Source: Qipengyuania polymorpha
Lineage (GTDB): Bacteria > Pseudomonadota > Alphaproteobacteria > Sphingomonadales > Sphingomonadaceae
Length of the DNA: 64,000 nucleotides
Assembly (NCBI RefSeq): GCF_019711435.1
Contig: NZ_JAIGNK010000001.1
Location: forward strand, 868,001 to 932,000
Direction of reading: 5' to 3'
The translations under genes and the position numbers were made by a program. Of this stretch, positions 8,585 to 17,286 are shown in pieces; the stretch's first letter is position 1; every line of letters starts with the position of its first letter. Under the pieces are notes generated by a model. That model was given only the letters and a program-made list of their open reading frames with translations, had not been told where the DNA came from and ran no database searches.

Positions 8585-11308
8585 ATGCCCACGCGCATGC
8601 TCATCGACGCGCGCCACCAGGAAGAGACCCGGGTGGCAGTCCTCAAGGGAAACCGGATTGAGGAATTCGATTTCGAATCTGCCGACAAGAGGCAGATCAA
8701 AGGCAATATCTACCTCGCCAAGGTAACGCGGGTAGAACCTTCGCTTCAGGCAGCCTTCGTCGATTTCGGCGGCAACCGTCACGGCTTCCTTGCCTTCAGC
8801 GAAATCCACCCCGATTATTACCAGATTCCCAAGGAAGACCGCGAAGCCCTGCTCGCTGCCGAAGCCGAAGTGGCCGAGGAAGAGCAGCGCCTGCGCGCCG
8901 AAGAGGAAGAGCGCGGCGAAATGCCCGGCGACGAGTACGACGCCGAGGACGAAAGCGCCGAAGCGCTCGCCGAAGACCTCGCCGAAGATGGCCTCGAGGA
9001 AGTCGACACGTCCGACAAGGACGATGTCGCCACCATCGAGGAAGGCCATCTCGATGGCGACGACGATGAAGACGAGGACGACAGCGAGGACGAAGACGAA
9101 AGCGACGACAAGCCCAGGGGCCGTGGTCGGCGTGGTCGTGGCGGACGTCGCCAGGGCAAGGGTGGCCGTAGCCGCGCCAAGGAAGTCGATGAAGCTCGCG
9201 CCAAGCGCATGGCGCTCCGTCGCAAGTACAAGATCCAGGACGTCATCCAGCGCCGCCAGGTTCTGCTGGTGCAGGTCGTCAAGGAAGAGCGCGGCAACAA
9301 GGGTGCGGCGCTCACCACCTATCTCAGCCTCGCCGGCCGCTACACGGTGCTCATGCCCAACAGCAGCCACGGCGGCGGCATCAGCCGGAAGATCAATTCG
9401 GCCAGCGACCGCAAGCGCCTGAAGCAGGTCGTGAGCGACCTCAACCTGCCCAAGAGCATGGGGCTGATTGTCCGCACTGCCGGCCTCAGCCGCACCAAGA
9501 CCGAAATCAAGCGCGACTTCGACTATCTCGCACGCCTGTGGGACGAAATCCGCGAACGCACGCTCTCTTCTGCCGCGCCCGCGCTGATCCATTCGGACAG
9601 CGACCTCATCAAGCGCGCCATCCGCGATATCTACAACCGCGAGATCGAGGAAGTCGTTGTCGAGGGCGAGGAAGGCTACAAGTCGGCCAAGGCCTTCATG
9701 AAGATGCTCATGCCAAGCCATGCGCGCCGGGTGAAGCAATATGCCGACCCCGTGCCGCTCTTTCAGCGCTATGGCGCGGAAGACCAGCTGAAGGCGATGT
9801 ACGACCCCGTGGTCCAGCTCAAATCGGGCGGCTACCTCGTCATCAACCCGACCGAGGCGCTGGTTTCGATCGACATCAACTCGGGTCGCTCCACCAAGGA
9901 GCACAACATCGAGCAGACCGCGCTCCACACCAACCTCGAAGCGGCGAAGGAAATCGCCCGCCAGCTGCGCCTGCGCGACATGGCCGGCCTCGTGGTCATC
10001 GACTTCATCGACCAGGAGCACCACTCGAACACCCGCAAGGTCGAGCGCGCGATGAAAGATGCGCTCAAGAACGACCGCGCGCGTATCCAGGTAGGCCGCA
10101 TCTCCAGCTTCGGCCTGATGGAAATGAGCCGCCAGCGCCTGCGTACCGGTGTGCTCGAAGCGACCACGCGCGAATGCCCGCATTGCGACGGCACGGGCCT
10201 CGTTCGTACCGCCAGCTCGGCCGGCCTCTCGGCGTTGCGCCTCATCGAAGAGGAAGCGGCCAAGGGTAAGGGTACCAAGATCCGCCTTGCGGCCAGCACC
10301 GAGGCTGCGGTCTACCTGCTCAACGAAAAGCGCGGCGAACTCGTCGAAATCGAGGAGCTGTACGGTGTAACCGTCGAAGTCGTGCCCGAAGGCGAAGACG
10401 AAGGCGCTAAGATGACCGTCTCGAGCCACGGTCCCAAGCCCAAGGACACTCCGAAGTTCGAAACCCTCGCCATCGAGGACGAGGATGAGGACGACGACAT
10501 CGAGGCCGATGAAGGCGATGACGAGGACGACGATCGTCCGCGCAAGAAGCGTCGCCGTCGCCGTGGTGGCCGTGGCCGCAACAAGAACAAGGGCCAGGAC
10601 AACGACCAGGACGATTCGAACGATGACGGCGACAGCGATGACGCCGAAACCGACGAAGACGATGGTGACGAAAAGCCCAAGAAGCGCCGCCGTCGCGGTG
10701 GGCGCCGTCGTGGCGGTCGCGGACGCGGCAAGGGCAATGCCGAGGAAGTGACGGCAGAAGACGCGGAGAACCTAGAGAAGGTCTCCGAACAGGTCGCCGA
10801 CGACATGGCCGTGGTTGCCGGTCCGGAAGGTACCCCTGAGACCGCAGAAGCTGCGGCCGAAGAAAAGCCGAAGCCCAAGCGCACGCGCAAGAAGAAGGCT
10901 GACGAGGCGGCGGCTGAAGAAAAGCCTGCCGAGGAAAAGCCCAAGCGCACCCGCCGCAAGAAGGCTGATGCCGAAACCGCCGAGGAGGCTACGGAAGAAA
11001 AACCCAAGCCCAAGCGGACGCGCAAGAAGAAGGCCGACACCGAGGCCGCTCCTGCCGAAGGTGAAGCAGAAGCCGCTCCGGAAAAACCCAAGCGCACGCG
11101 CAAGAAGAAGGTCGAAAAGCCGGCAGAAGAATTGGCCGAACAGGTCAAGCAGGATGCTGCGGTCGTGGCAGGTCCCGAAGACGCGCCCCAGACCGCCGCA
11201 GCAGAAGCAAAATCTGCCAGCAGGGATGCCGATGCGGAAGAGAACACCAGCACTTTAGAGGGCGCCAAGCCCAAGCGCGGCTGGTGGCAGCGTACTTTCG
11301 GCGAATAA
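8585..11308 (+). CDS. rne: Ribonuclease E
   Basis: The endoribonuclease that starts mRNA decay and processes rRNA and tRNA (907 residues). The S1 domain is interrupted by a large acidic then Arg/Gly-rich insert (about 90-205). The catalytic core has Asp430 (SIDINSG) and Asp473 (VIDFID), matching E. coli Asp303 and Asp346, and the zinc-link CPHC at 531-534. The C-terminal half, from about 640, is low complexity: acidic blocks, RRRRGGR blocks and repeated KPKRTRKKKAD units. The last nine residues are GWWQRTFGE, the GWW peptide that binds PNPase in Caulobacter. ATG is preceded by ATGGAGAATAATC. A hairpin follows the stop. Confidence 0.96.
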   Translation: MPTRMLIDARHQEETRVAVLKGNRIEEFDFESADKRQIKGNIYLAKVTRVEPSLQAAFVDFGGNRHGFLAFSEIHPDYYQIPKEDREALLAAEAEVAEEEQRLRAEEEERGEMPGDEYDAEDESAEALAEDLAEDGLEEVDTSDKDDVATIEEGHLDGDDDEDEDDSEDEDESDDKPRGRGRRGRGGRRQGKGGRSRAKEVDEARAKRMALRRKYKIQDVIQRRQVLLVQVVKEERGNKGAALTTYLSLAGRYTVLMPNSSHGGGISRKINSASDRKRLKQVVSDLNLPKSMGLIVRTAGLSRTKTEIKRDFDYLARLWDEIRERTLSSAAPALIHSDSDLIKRAIRDIYNREIEEVVVEGEEGYKSAKAFMKMLMPSHARRVKQYADPVPLFQRYGAEDQLKAMYDPVVQLKSGGYLVINPTEALVSIDINSGRSTKEHNIEQTALHTNLEAAKEIARQLRLRDMAGLVVIDFIDQEHHSNTRKVERAMKDALKNDRARIQVGRISSFGLMEMSRQRLRTGVLEATTRECPHCDGTGLVRTASSAGLSALRLIEEEAAKGKGTKIRLAASTEAAVYLLNEKRGELVEIEELYGVTVEVVPEGEDEGAKMTVSSHGPKPKDTPKFETLAIEDEDEDDDIEADEGDDEDDDRPRKKRRRRRGGRGRNKNKGQDNDQDDSNDDGDSDDAETDEDDGDEKPKKRRRRGGRRRGGRGRGKGNAEEVTAEDAENLEKVSEQVADDMAVVAGPEGTPETAEAAAEEKPKPKRTRKKKADEAAAEEKPAEEKPKRTRRKKADAETAEEATEEKPKPKRTRKKKADTEAAPAEGEAEAAPEKPKRTRKKKVEKPAEELAEQVKQDAAVVAGPEDAPQTAAAEAKSASRDADAEENTSTLEGAKPKRGWWQRTFGE

Positions 11309-11319
11309 GGTGATAAGCC

Positions 11320-11350
11320 CTCCCCGCCCTGCCTTCGGGCAGGCGGGGAG
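11320..11350 (+). terminator. Strong hairpin after rne
   Basis: A 13-bp GC-rich stem with a single bulged C and a TTCG tetraloop begins 12 bases after the rne stop. No T-run follows. It lies between convergent genes and could serve both, as a terminator or as a 3' end stabiliser. Confidence 0.65.
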
Positions 11351-11358
11351 CGGCTAGT

Positions 11359-11994
11359 TCAGGCGCCTGCCCTGCGCGCCACGCCCCATTCCATCCAGCC
11401 CATGACCTTCGGCGCCTTGTCGAGATAGGCCTGCCCCATGGGAGCCACCTCGAACCCTGCTCCCCGCAAAGCCGAACCGATCGGCCGCGTCAGGTGGCAG
11501 CCTCCGGCAAGTGGTTTCCAGACTGGCTCGATCCGCTCCTGCCAGCGGGCGATATTGGCGTCAGGTGCCTTGCCGTGTTCCAGGAAGATCAGTTTCCCGC
11601 GCGGCTTCAATATCCGGCGCAATTCGCTCAGAACCTGGGCAGAATCCTCGACCGAACAGAGGGTGTAAGTGCAAACCGCAGTATCGAAACTGCTGTCCGG
11701 AAACGGAATGTCTTCCCCCACCCCCTGGCGGATGTCGGCATCCCAGCCACGGCTCTTCGCTTTCGCACGCGCGCCCTCGAGCAGCTTGGAATGCGGGTCT
11801 ATCCCCGCGAAACTGGTCACTTTGTCCTGATCGTAAAGTGCGAGGTTGAGACCTCCGCCACATCCCAGTTCGAAGACACGCCCTTCTGCCAAAGGCACCA
11901 CTTCACGGCGGCGTTCCTCGATACCCTTCTGACCGCACGCCAGCGTAATCATCCGCGGCATGATGTGCGCGTCGTAGAACCGTTTGATCCCCAT
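11359..11994 (-). CDS. Class I SAM methyltransferase (UbiE-like)
   Basis: A 211-residue cytoplasmic SAM methyltransferase of the Methyltransf_11 / UbiE-like group. Motif I is VFELGCGGGLNLALY, motif II an acidic GIDPHSKLLE, and there is a motif IV-like SSFDTAVCTYTLCSVED. The C-terminal part (WKPLAGGCHLTRPIGSALRGAGF) is typical of phospholipid N-methyltransferase-like and quinone-type relatives, so the substrate may be a lipid. The ATG at 11994 was chosen because homology begins at MGIKRFYDAHIMPRM. It is the last gene of the minus-strand flippase / NTP transferase unit, 37 bases after the NTP transferase. A role in that glycan pathway is inferred from position only. Confidence 0.8.
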   Translation of the reverse strand: MGIKRFYDAHIMPRMITLACGQKGIEERRREVVPLAEGRVFELGCGGGLNLALYDQDKVTSFAGIDPHSKLLEGARAKAKSRGWDADIRQGVGEDIPFPDSSFDTAVCTYTLCSVEDSAQVLSELRRILKPRGKLIFLEHGKAPDANIARWQERIEPVWKPLAGGCHLTRPIGSALRGAGFEVAPMGQAYLDKAPKVMGWMEWGVARRAGA

Positions 11995-12031
11995 GGCGTT
12001 CTCCGGCGCGACCCGGCAAGGCAGCTTAGCG

Positions 12032-12805
12032 TCAAAGCTTGGGGGAGGAAGCTTTTTCTTGCGCGGCACCGACAAGGGCGCGCACCGCCTCCAGGTCGGC
12101 GGCCTTGTCGACATCGACTGCTGCAAGGCCGTCGCTGGCCGGGACCAGCGCGGCATCGATTCCGATGCGCTTGCCCAGTCGTGATAGTCCCTGCGCCATC
12201 GTCAACCGGCCCAAGAGCATGGAGAAGAGCGTGCCCGGTCCGAGTCGCGCTGCGATCCGCCATGGGCGCTTGCGGTCAGCCTCCACCATGGACCAGGTAT
12301 CGATTGCGGAACGGGCCGTGGGCGTCTGGAGATAGAAGAGGTTGCACCCCGACCAGTGCCCGTCGGCAAAGCGCAGGTATGTCCTGCGAGTTTCCGGCAT
12401 CGCCTTTTCGACCACACCGCGTTCGGCCAGCATGACCGACAGATCCGCGTTCTCCGGGGTCTTGTCTATCAGTTCGCAGATCCACTCGGGCCTGAGCAAG
12501 GCATGGTCGCTCGTCGTGACGACCATCGGCGCGCCCAAATGCTCGAACGCGGCGGCGACACTGCCGCTCGGCCCGGCACGTGGAGCGATGGTTTCAGCGC
12601 CCAATTCGCGCGCCAGCACGGCGACCGGCCCCTCGCCTGTGCTGACGAGCACCCGTTCGATCCCGGCAGCGTAGAGCGCCTCGACAACGCGCTGGAGCAA
12701 GCTCTTGCCGGCAAGCTCGATGAGCGCCTTGTGCGCCACTCCCAATTCCCTCGCGAAGGGATCACCCCCGGGCCTCGTCCCCGCCAGCACCAGCGCGCTA
12801 ATCAC
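12032..12805 (-). CDS. MobA-like NTP transferase
   Basis: A 257-residue nucleotidyltransferase with the GT-A-like MobA fold. The N-terminal nucleotide-binding loop is ALVLAGTRPGGDPF, followed by the HKALIELAGKSLLQRV segment, and VVTTSDHALL holds the metal-binding Asp. Such enzymes transfer CMP or GMP to sugar or polyol phosphates; the substrate here is not known. The start is a GTG that overlaps the flippase TGA as GTGA, a clear sign of coupled translation. Taken with the flippase and the CDP-glycerol-transferase-like genes across the divergent gap, it could make the activated donor for a surface polymer; this is inference. Confidence 0.82.
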   Translation of the reverse strand: MISALVLAGTRPGGDPFARELGVAHKALIELAGKSLLQRVVEALYAAGIERVLVSTGEGPVAVLARELGAETIAPRAGPSGSVAAAFEHLGAPMVVTTSDHALLRPEWICELIDKTPENADLSVMLAERGVVEKAMPETRRTYLRFADGHWSGCNLFYLQTPTARSAIDTWSMVEADRKRPWRIAARLGPGTLFSMLLGRLTMAQGLSRLGKRIGIDAALVPASDGLAAVDVDKAADLEAVRALVGAAQEKASSPKL

Positions 12806-14133
12806 GGCTGCTCCACCCGCGCAGGTTCGTTGCGAATGACCCACCAGACCATCAGGCTGTTCACGACATATCCGGCGATCATGCCGAGGGCGACTGCCCA
12901 GCCTACCCAGACAGGCCCCCCGCTTACCAGCCACAGGATGAGCAGGGCCATCGCCGCCAGCGTGAAGAGTCGCGCGAAGAGCTGGTAGTGGGCTTTGCCA
13001 TGCGCGTGAAGCACCGGTTCGTAGGATACGCTGGCAAGTTCCAGCGAAGCAGCCAGAACAAGCGGTATGAGCACCGGCCCGCCCCGCGCAAAATCCTCGC
13101 CCCCGATCAGTTCGAGGATGTGTCCGCCGATGGCGACGGTGAGCGCCACCAGCAAGGTGCCGGCTATCAGCACCGTAATGTTGATACGCTTCACCAGCTT
13201 GCGGAACTGGTCACGCGGCGAGGCATGCTTTTGCCGGTTCACCTCCGGATAGAGCGCCTGCGCCGACAAGGTGGCCAGCTTGCCGAGCCCCTTCGCGAGC
13301 TGGTCGGCGATGCGGTAGACCCCGGCAGCGCTGGTCCCCAGGAAGTAGCCTACCGCGAGCAATGGTCCCTGCTGCATCGCTCCCCACAGCGACGTGCTGG
13401 CATAGGTGACGCCGAGGAAACGGAATACGCCGGGGTTTTCCTCGCGCATCCGGCCAAGGTGGAACAGGTTCGAGAGCTTGACCGACTGCGGCGCGAGCCT
13501 GCGTGCTAGTATCCAGTAGAGCACTGCCGAAAACAGCTCGATTGCCGCCCATGCGAAGAGGAACTTGCCGACGGTTGCCCCGCTCCACCAGATGAATATC
13601 GCCGCGATCAGTCGGGTGATCGGCGTGATGGCGCCGGCAGTGACAGCGATATCGTAGCGGTCCAGCGTCCTCATCACGCCTTGCGGGGCGGACACACGCG
13701 CCAGGACCAGTGCGCAGACGAAGGCGAATGCCATGCTGGTGTAGGCCGGATTGAGCTCCAGAGCGGAACCGAAATAGATGATCGCGACCCAAGCCACCCC
13801 GCAGCCGAGCAAGGCACCGGCCAGGTCGATGAGACCGCCACCCATGGCGAGCCTGCCGAACGCGTCCCAGTCCCCGCGTGCGACATAGGGCGTGCCGTAG
13901 CGCACGACCATCTGCCACGTCTGGAAGCTTGCCAGCTCGACTATCGCCAGGCCGGTCCCGAAGATGAGCGAGAAGTGTCCGAAGTCCCTAACCCCGAGAG
14001 AGCGGGCAAGAATGGCAAGGTATACCAGCGAGCAGACCGCGCCGAAGCCCTTGCCGCCAAGCAGCCACCCCACATTCTTGAGGATGCGACGTCCGCCGTC
14101 ACGCGCTGTTTCTGTAGCGGAGCCTTCGGCCAT
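12802..14133 (-). CDS. Wzx/MATE-type polysaccharide flippase
   Basis: A 443-residue integral membrane protein with about 12 hydrophobic segments along its whole length. It is of the oligosaccharide/lipopolysaccharide flippase class that moves lipid-linked glycans to the periplasmic face. Typical parts are the N-terminal KNVGWLLGGKGFGAVCSLVYL, a middle QQGPLLAVGYFLGTSAAGVYRIADQL and the C-terminal pair of helices. It heads a minus-strand unit with the NTP transferase (4-base overlap) and the methyltransferase. The divergent gap of 109 bases to the transferase genes suggests one shared control region. The transported lipid cannot be read from the sequence. Confidence 0.87.
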   Translation of the reverse strand: MAEGSATETARDGGRRILKNVGWLLGGKGFGAVCSLVYLAILARSLGVRDFGHFSLIFGTGLAIVELASFQTWQMVVRYGTPYVARGDWDAFGRLAMGGGLIDLAGALLGCGVAWVAIIYFGSALELNPAYTSMAFAFVCALVLARVSAPQGVMRTLDRYDIAVTAGAITPITRLIAAIFIWWSGATVGKFLFAWAAIELFSAVLYWILARRLAPQSVKLSNLFHLGRMREENPGVFRFLGVTYASTSLWGAMQQGPLLAVGYFLGTSAAGVYRIADQLAKGLGKLATLSAQALYPEVNRQKHASPRDQFRKLVKRINITVLIAGTLLVALTVAIGGHILELIGGEDFARGGPVLIPLVLAASLELASVSYEPVLHAHGKAHYQLFARLFTLAAMALLILWLVSGGPVWVGWAVALGMIAGYVVNSLMVWWVIRNEPARVEQP

Positions 14134-14242
14134 GGCCGCGCCCTGAACGATTACGCGCCGCGCTACAAGATGGACGTTGCGCTGCCATTGCGATTTACGG
14201 GGGAAAGGCTATTGCCCCGCGCGTGATCAGCAAGGGGCATCC

Positions 14243-15373
14243 GTGCGGCTAGCATTTGTCTATATTGCCGAGGCTTACCAGTTCTACCACGCTGCAGCGG
14301 TCATGTTCGACCTGATGCAGCGTGAGGGCGTGGAGGTCGACATCTTCCATGTCGACCCGGCTTTCCCCGAGCATCTGGAACGCCTGAGGCTGGCCCATGG
14401 AATGGAAGCGCTCTCTTCGGAGGAATTGTCCGCGGGATTGGTCGGAAAGGCGATCAAGTCGGTGAAGCTGCTTGGATTGGCTAAACCGCAAGTGCTGGCG
14501 GCCAATGAAAAGCGGCTCGCCCGGTATGATGCCGTGATTTCGACCGAGGACGGCATCGCCCGTTTATTCGCGGGTCACCCTGCAGCGAGCAGGCCTGCCC
14601 GCATCGTGATAACCCATGGCGCCGGGACGCGCTATTTTCCTTCCTTGCCGCAAATGGCCAAATGCGACCTCGTGGTGGCCAAAGGTCCGCGTGATGCGGA
14701 AACCTATGTCGAGAATACGAGCTTGAACCGCGAGCAAGTTGTCGCAGGTGGCTATCCCAAGCTCGTAACGACCGGACTACTGGCCACATCGCGCGACCCG
14801 CTGTTCGCGAATGCCAATCCGGTTGTGCTTTACAATCCTCACAAGGAACCGAAGCAGCGGAGTTGGGATGCTTTCTTCCAGCCCCTTCTCGATGGCTTCC
14901 GCCACGACCGCAGCCGCAACCTCATCGTCGCGCCGCATGTGAAAATGTTTCGCAGGCGGTCGGAGAAGGTCCGGGAGAAGCTGCGCGCCCTTTCCGATGA
15001 GAACATCCTGGTCGACCCTGCCTCGCCAAGCCTACTCGACAACACCTATACCGAAGCGGCGGATATCTACGTCGGCGATGTCAGCAGCCAGGTCGTGGAG
15101 TTCCTCGCCCGGCCCCGGCCCTGCGTCTTCCTGAATGCGCACGGTCTCGATTGGCAGGAGGATCCGCATTATGCGATGTGGCACATGGGTGAAGTAATCG
15201 ACGATCCTGCCGAACTGATACCAGCTATCGAACGTGCACCCCGCTTGCATGAAAGGTTTGCGACACGTCAGGCCGCGTTTGCTGCCAGCGCCCTAGGTGA
15301 TACTTCCGAGCGGTCGGTGCGTATGTCTGCCGATGCCATCGAAGAATTCGTGAGAGAATGGAAAGCAGCATGA
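14243..15373 (+). CDS. CDP-glycerol glycerophosphotransferase-like protein 1
   Basis: A 376-residue GT-B-type protein related to the CDP-glycerol:glycerophosphate glycerophosphotransferases (TagB/TagF group) that build teichoic-acid chains. Visible are THGAGTRY (conserved HG), LIVAPHVKMFRRR (second His) and the signature ADIYVGDVSSQVVEFL, equivalent to the DYSS motif. The start is GTG at 14243 with AAGGGG 7 bases upstream; a TTG at 14177 is less likely. The neighbour at 15370 is a paralogue with the same three motifs and starts inside this gene's stop (ATGA). There is no membrane segment, so it probably works at the inner face of the membrane. Substrate specificity is unknown. Confidence 0.75.
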   Translation: MRLAFVYIAEAYQFYHAAAVMFDLMQREGVEVDIFHVDPAFPEHLERLRLAHGMEALSSEELSAGLVGKAIKSVKLLGLAKPQVLAANEKRLARYDAVISTEDGIARLFAGHPAASRPARIVITHGAGTRYFPSLPQMAKCDLVVAKGPRDAETYVENTSLNREQVVAGGYPKLVTTGLLATSRDPLFANANPVVLYNPHKEPKQRSWDAFFQPLLDGFRHDRSRNLIVAPHVKMFRRRSEKVREKLRALSDENILVDPASPSLLDNTYTEAADIYVGDVSSQVVEFLARPRPCVFLNAHGLDWQEDPHYAMWHMGEVIDDPAELIPAIERAPRLHERFATRQAAFAASALGDTSERSVRMSADAIEEFVREWKAA

Positions 15374-16527
15374 CCCAGCGCAAGCGCGTCCTCTTCCTGT
15401 TCAATCACGACGCCGCGCACCAGGCCGCGCACATCGCCGGTATCATGGCGCAGCTGGCGCTGAACCATCCGGCGATCGAAGCCATTGCTGCAACCGGAAA
15501 TCCCGCGATCGAGGCGCAGATCAGGAAGCTCGTCTCTCGCGAAGCCGCTGACGCCATCACATTCGCCGACCTGTCGCTGCCCGCCGCTTACGAGGCCTTG
15601 CTGGCGATCCCGAATGCGATCCTGCCTGCCAAGCGGCTCGCAAGGCTGCGCACGAACGAGGCGCTCTTCGCCAGCGTCGACATGCTGGTTTCGACCGAGC
15701 GCACTTGCCTGAGGGTCAAGGACCGGCTCGGAGAAAGGGCGCCCCTCTTCGTCTATGTCCCGCATGGTTCTGGCGATCGCAACGTGGCCTATCACCCCGA
15801 TCTTTCACGGTTCGACTATCACCTGCTCAGCGGACAGAAGTTGGTCGACGAAATGGTGGCGCACGGCATCGTGCGCGAAGACCAGTGCCGCGTCATCGGA
15901 TACGCCAAGTTCGATACCGTGGCGGAGGATGCGGGCGCGAACCTCTTTCCGAACGACAAGCCGACCATCCTCTACAATCCGCATTTCGACCCACGCCTGT
16001 CGTCCTGGTACGATATGGGGCCGCAACTGCTGGAGGCGCTCGCGCGAATGGGCGACCGTTTCAACGTCGTCTTCGCCCCGCATGTGATGCTCTGGCGCAA
16101 AAAGCTGCACATCTCTCCCGAGTATCACATCGCGCGGCGACGGCCTGATATTCCCGCGGATATCGCAGAGCAGAGCAATGTCCTGATCGATACCGCATCA
16201 CCCGCCCTGTTCGACATGACCTACACCACCGGTTCGGACATCTACATCGGCGACGTATCGAGCCAGGTCTACGAATTCCTCCGCAATCCCAAGACCTGCA
16301 TCTTCATCGATGCGGCAGGCGACGGGAAGGACGCCTATCCGTTCTGGGCTAACGGCCCGGTCGTTCGAAGCGTTGGCGAAGTCGTGAGTGCTCTCGATGA
16401 CTGGGAGAAGCTCGGCAGCGATTATCGCGCCAGGCAGCAAGAGCTGTTCCGCTACACGATTGACCACGACCCTGCCCGTTCCGCATCTGAACGCGGGGCG
16501 CAGGCGATTGCCGAAATCCTCGCTTAG
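15370..16527 (+). CDS. CDP-glycerol glycerophosphotransferase-like protein 2
   Basis: A 385-residue paralogue of the preceding protein. Shared motifs are VYVPHGSGDRN (conserved HG), VVFAPHVMLWRKK (second His) and SDIYIGDVSSQVYEFL. The two proteins align best in the C-terminal half, where the CDP-polyol donor site of the TagF family lies. The chosen ATG overlaps the previous stop as ATGA; an ATG four codons earlier is possible. Its stop shares the TTAG tetranucleotide with the stop of the convergent phosphatase gene. Two transferases in a row would fit a primer-adding enzyme and a chain-extending enzyme, as in TagB and TagF; that division is inference. Confidence 0.75.
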   Translation: MTQRKRVLFLFNHDAAHQAAHIAGIMAQLALNHPAIEAIAATGNPAIEAQIRKLVSREAADAITFADLSLPAAYEALLAIPNAILPAKRLARLRTNEALFASVDMLVSTERTCLRVKDRLGERAPLFVYVPHGSGDRNVAYHPDLSRFDYHLLSGQKLVDEMVAHGIVREDQCRVIGYAKFDTVAEDAGANLFPNDKPTILYNPHFDPRLSSWYDMGPQLLEALARMGDRFNVVFAPHVMLWRKKLHISPEYHIARRRPDIPADIAEQSNVLIDTASPALFDMTYTTGSDIYIGDVSSQVYEFLRNPKTCIFIDAAGDGKDAYPFWANGPVVRSVGEVVSALDDWEKLGSDYRARQQELFRYTIDHDPARSASERGAQAIAEILA

Positions 16528-17159
16528 GGCGCGATGACCCGCCAGCCCGCTGCCTCGGCCCGGGCGCGCTTGGCCGCGCTGGCGGTGACGAAGACGGGAT
16601 CGCGCGCCTGCTCCAGAAGCGGCGCATCGGCAAAGCTGTCGCTCACGAAGCGCAAGTCGTGCTCCTGCGGATCGGAACCGAGCCATTCCGCGACCCTCGC
16701 GCGCTTGGTTTCGCCATAGCAATTGCCGCCGGGAATTCCTTCCCCATCCCACCGAGTGGCGATGACCTCCCCGATCGACAGCCGCCGGGCAAAGGCCTTG
16801 GCGTAGAATTCGAAAGCTGCGGTTGCGACGATGAGGCGCGCGCCCTCGCTGCGGTCGGCCTCCACCATGGCAATGACGGGCTCGATCCAGCCCGCTGCGG
16901 CGATATGCCGCTCGGCAAATTCCTCGCCGACCTCTTCGAGCCGGGCGACCGAATGGTGTCCAAGCATGAGTTTCATCCCGGCCGTCTTGAGGCTGGTGCG
17001 GTCATACAGCCCCGCCCGATAGCCTAGCATCATCAGCACCCAGACCGGCAGCAGAACGAGCCGCCACGGCGCCACCTCGCGCGCCGCAAAGGCCAAGAAC
17101 GGCGTGAATGTCGCCCTGCGCACCAGCGTCTTGTCGAGGTCGTAAATCGCTACCTTCAT
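16524..17159 (-). CDS. HAD-IB family phosphatase
   Basis: A 211-residue haloacid-dehalogenase-type hydrolase. Motif I is DLDKTL with nucleophile Asp7 and Asp9, motif II is the Thr of VATAA, motif III the Lys of GETK, and motif IV VSDSFADAPLL. The cap insert (about 14-85) holds a hydrophobic segment WRLVLLPVWVLMML, which may sit on the membrane. HAD-IB members include phosphoserine phosphatase and phospholipid or polyol-phosphate phosphatases. Its place beside the two transferases suggests it acts on a glycerol-phosphate-like or lipid-phosphate intermediate, which is inference. The gene converges on the second transferase with a 4-base overlap of the stop codons. Confidence 0.85.
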   Translation of the reverse strand: MKVAIYDLDKTLVRRATFTPFLAFAAREVAPWRLVLLPVWVLMMLGYRAGLYDRTSLKTAGMKLMLGHHSVARLEEVGEEFAERHIAAAGWIEPVIAMVEADRSEGARLIVATAAFEFYAKAFARRLSIGEVIATRWDGEGIPGGNCYGETKRARVAEWLGSDPQEHDLRFVSDSFADAPLLEQARDPVFVTASAAKRARAEAAGWRVIAP

Positions 17160-17286
17160 CGCCCTGCCCCCGTGGCAGCTTCGGCTTCATGCATCAAGCG
17201 GTGCATAATTCGCGTGTCCCACCCCCTTGCACCATGCGTTGCAACGGCTAGAGAGGGCGCAAACGCAGTCAGGATTGATAGCTCAC

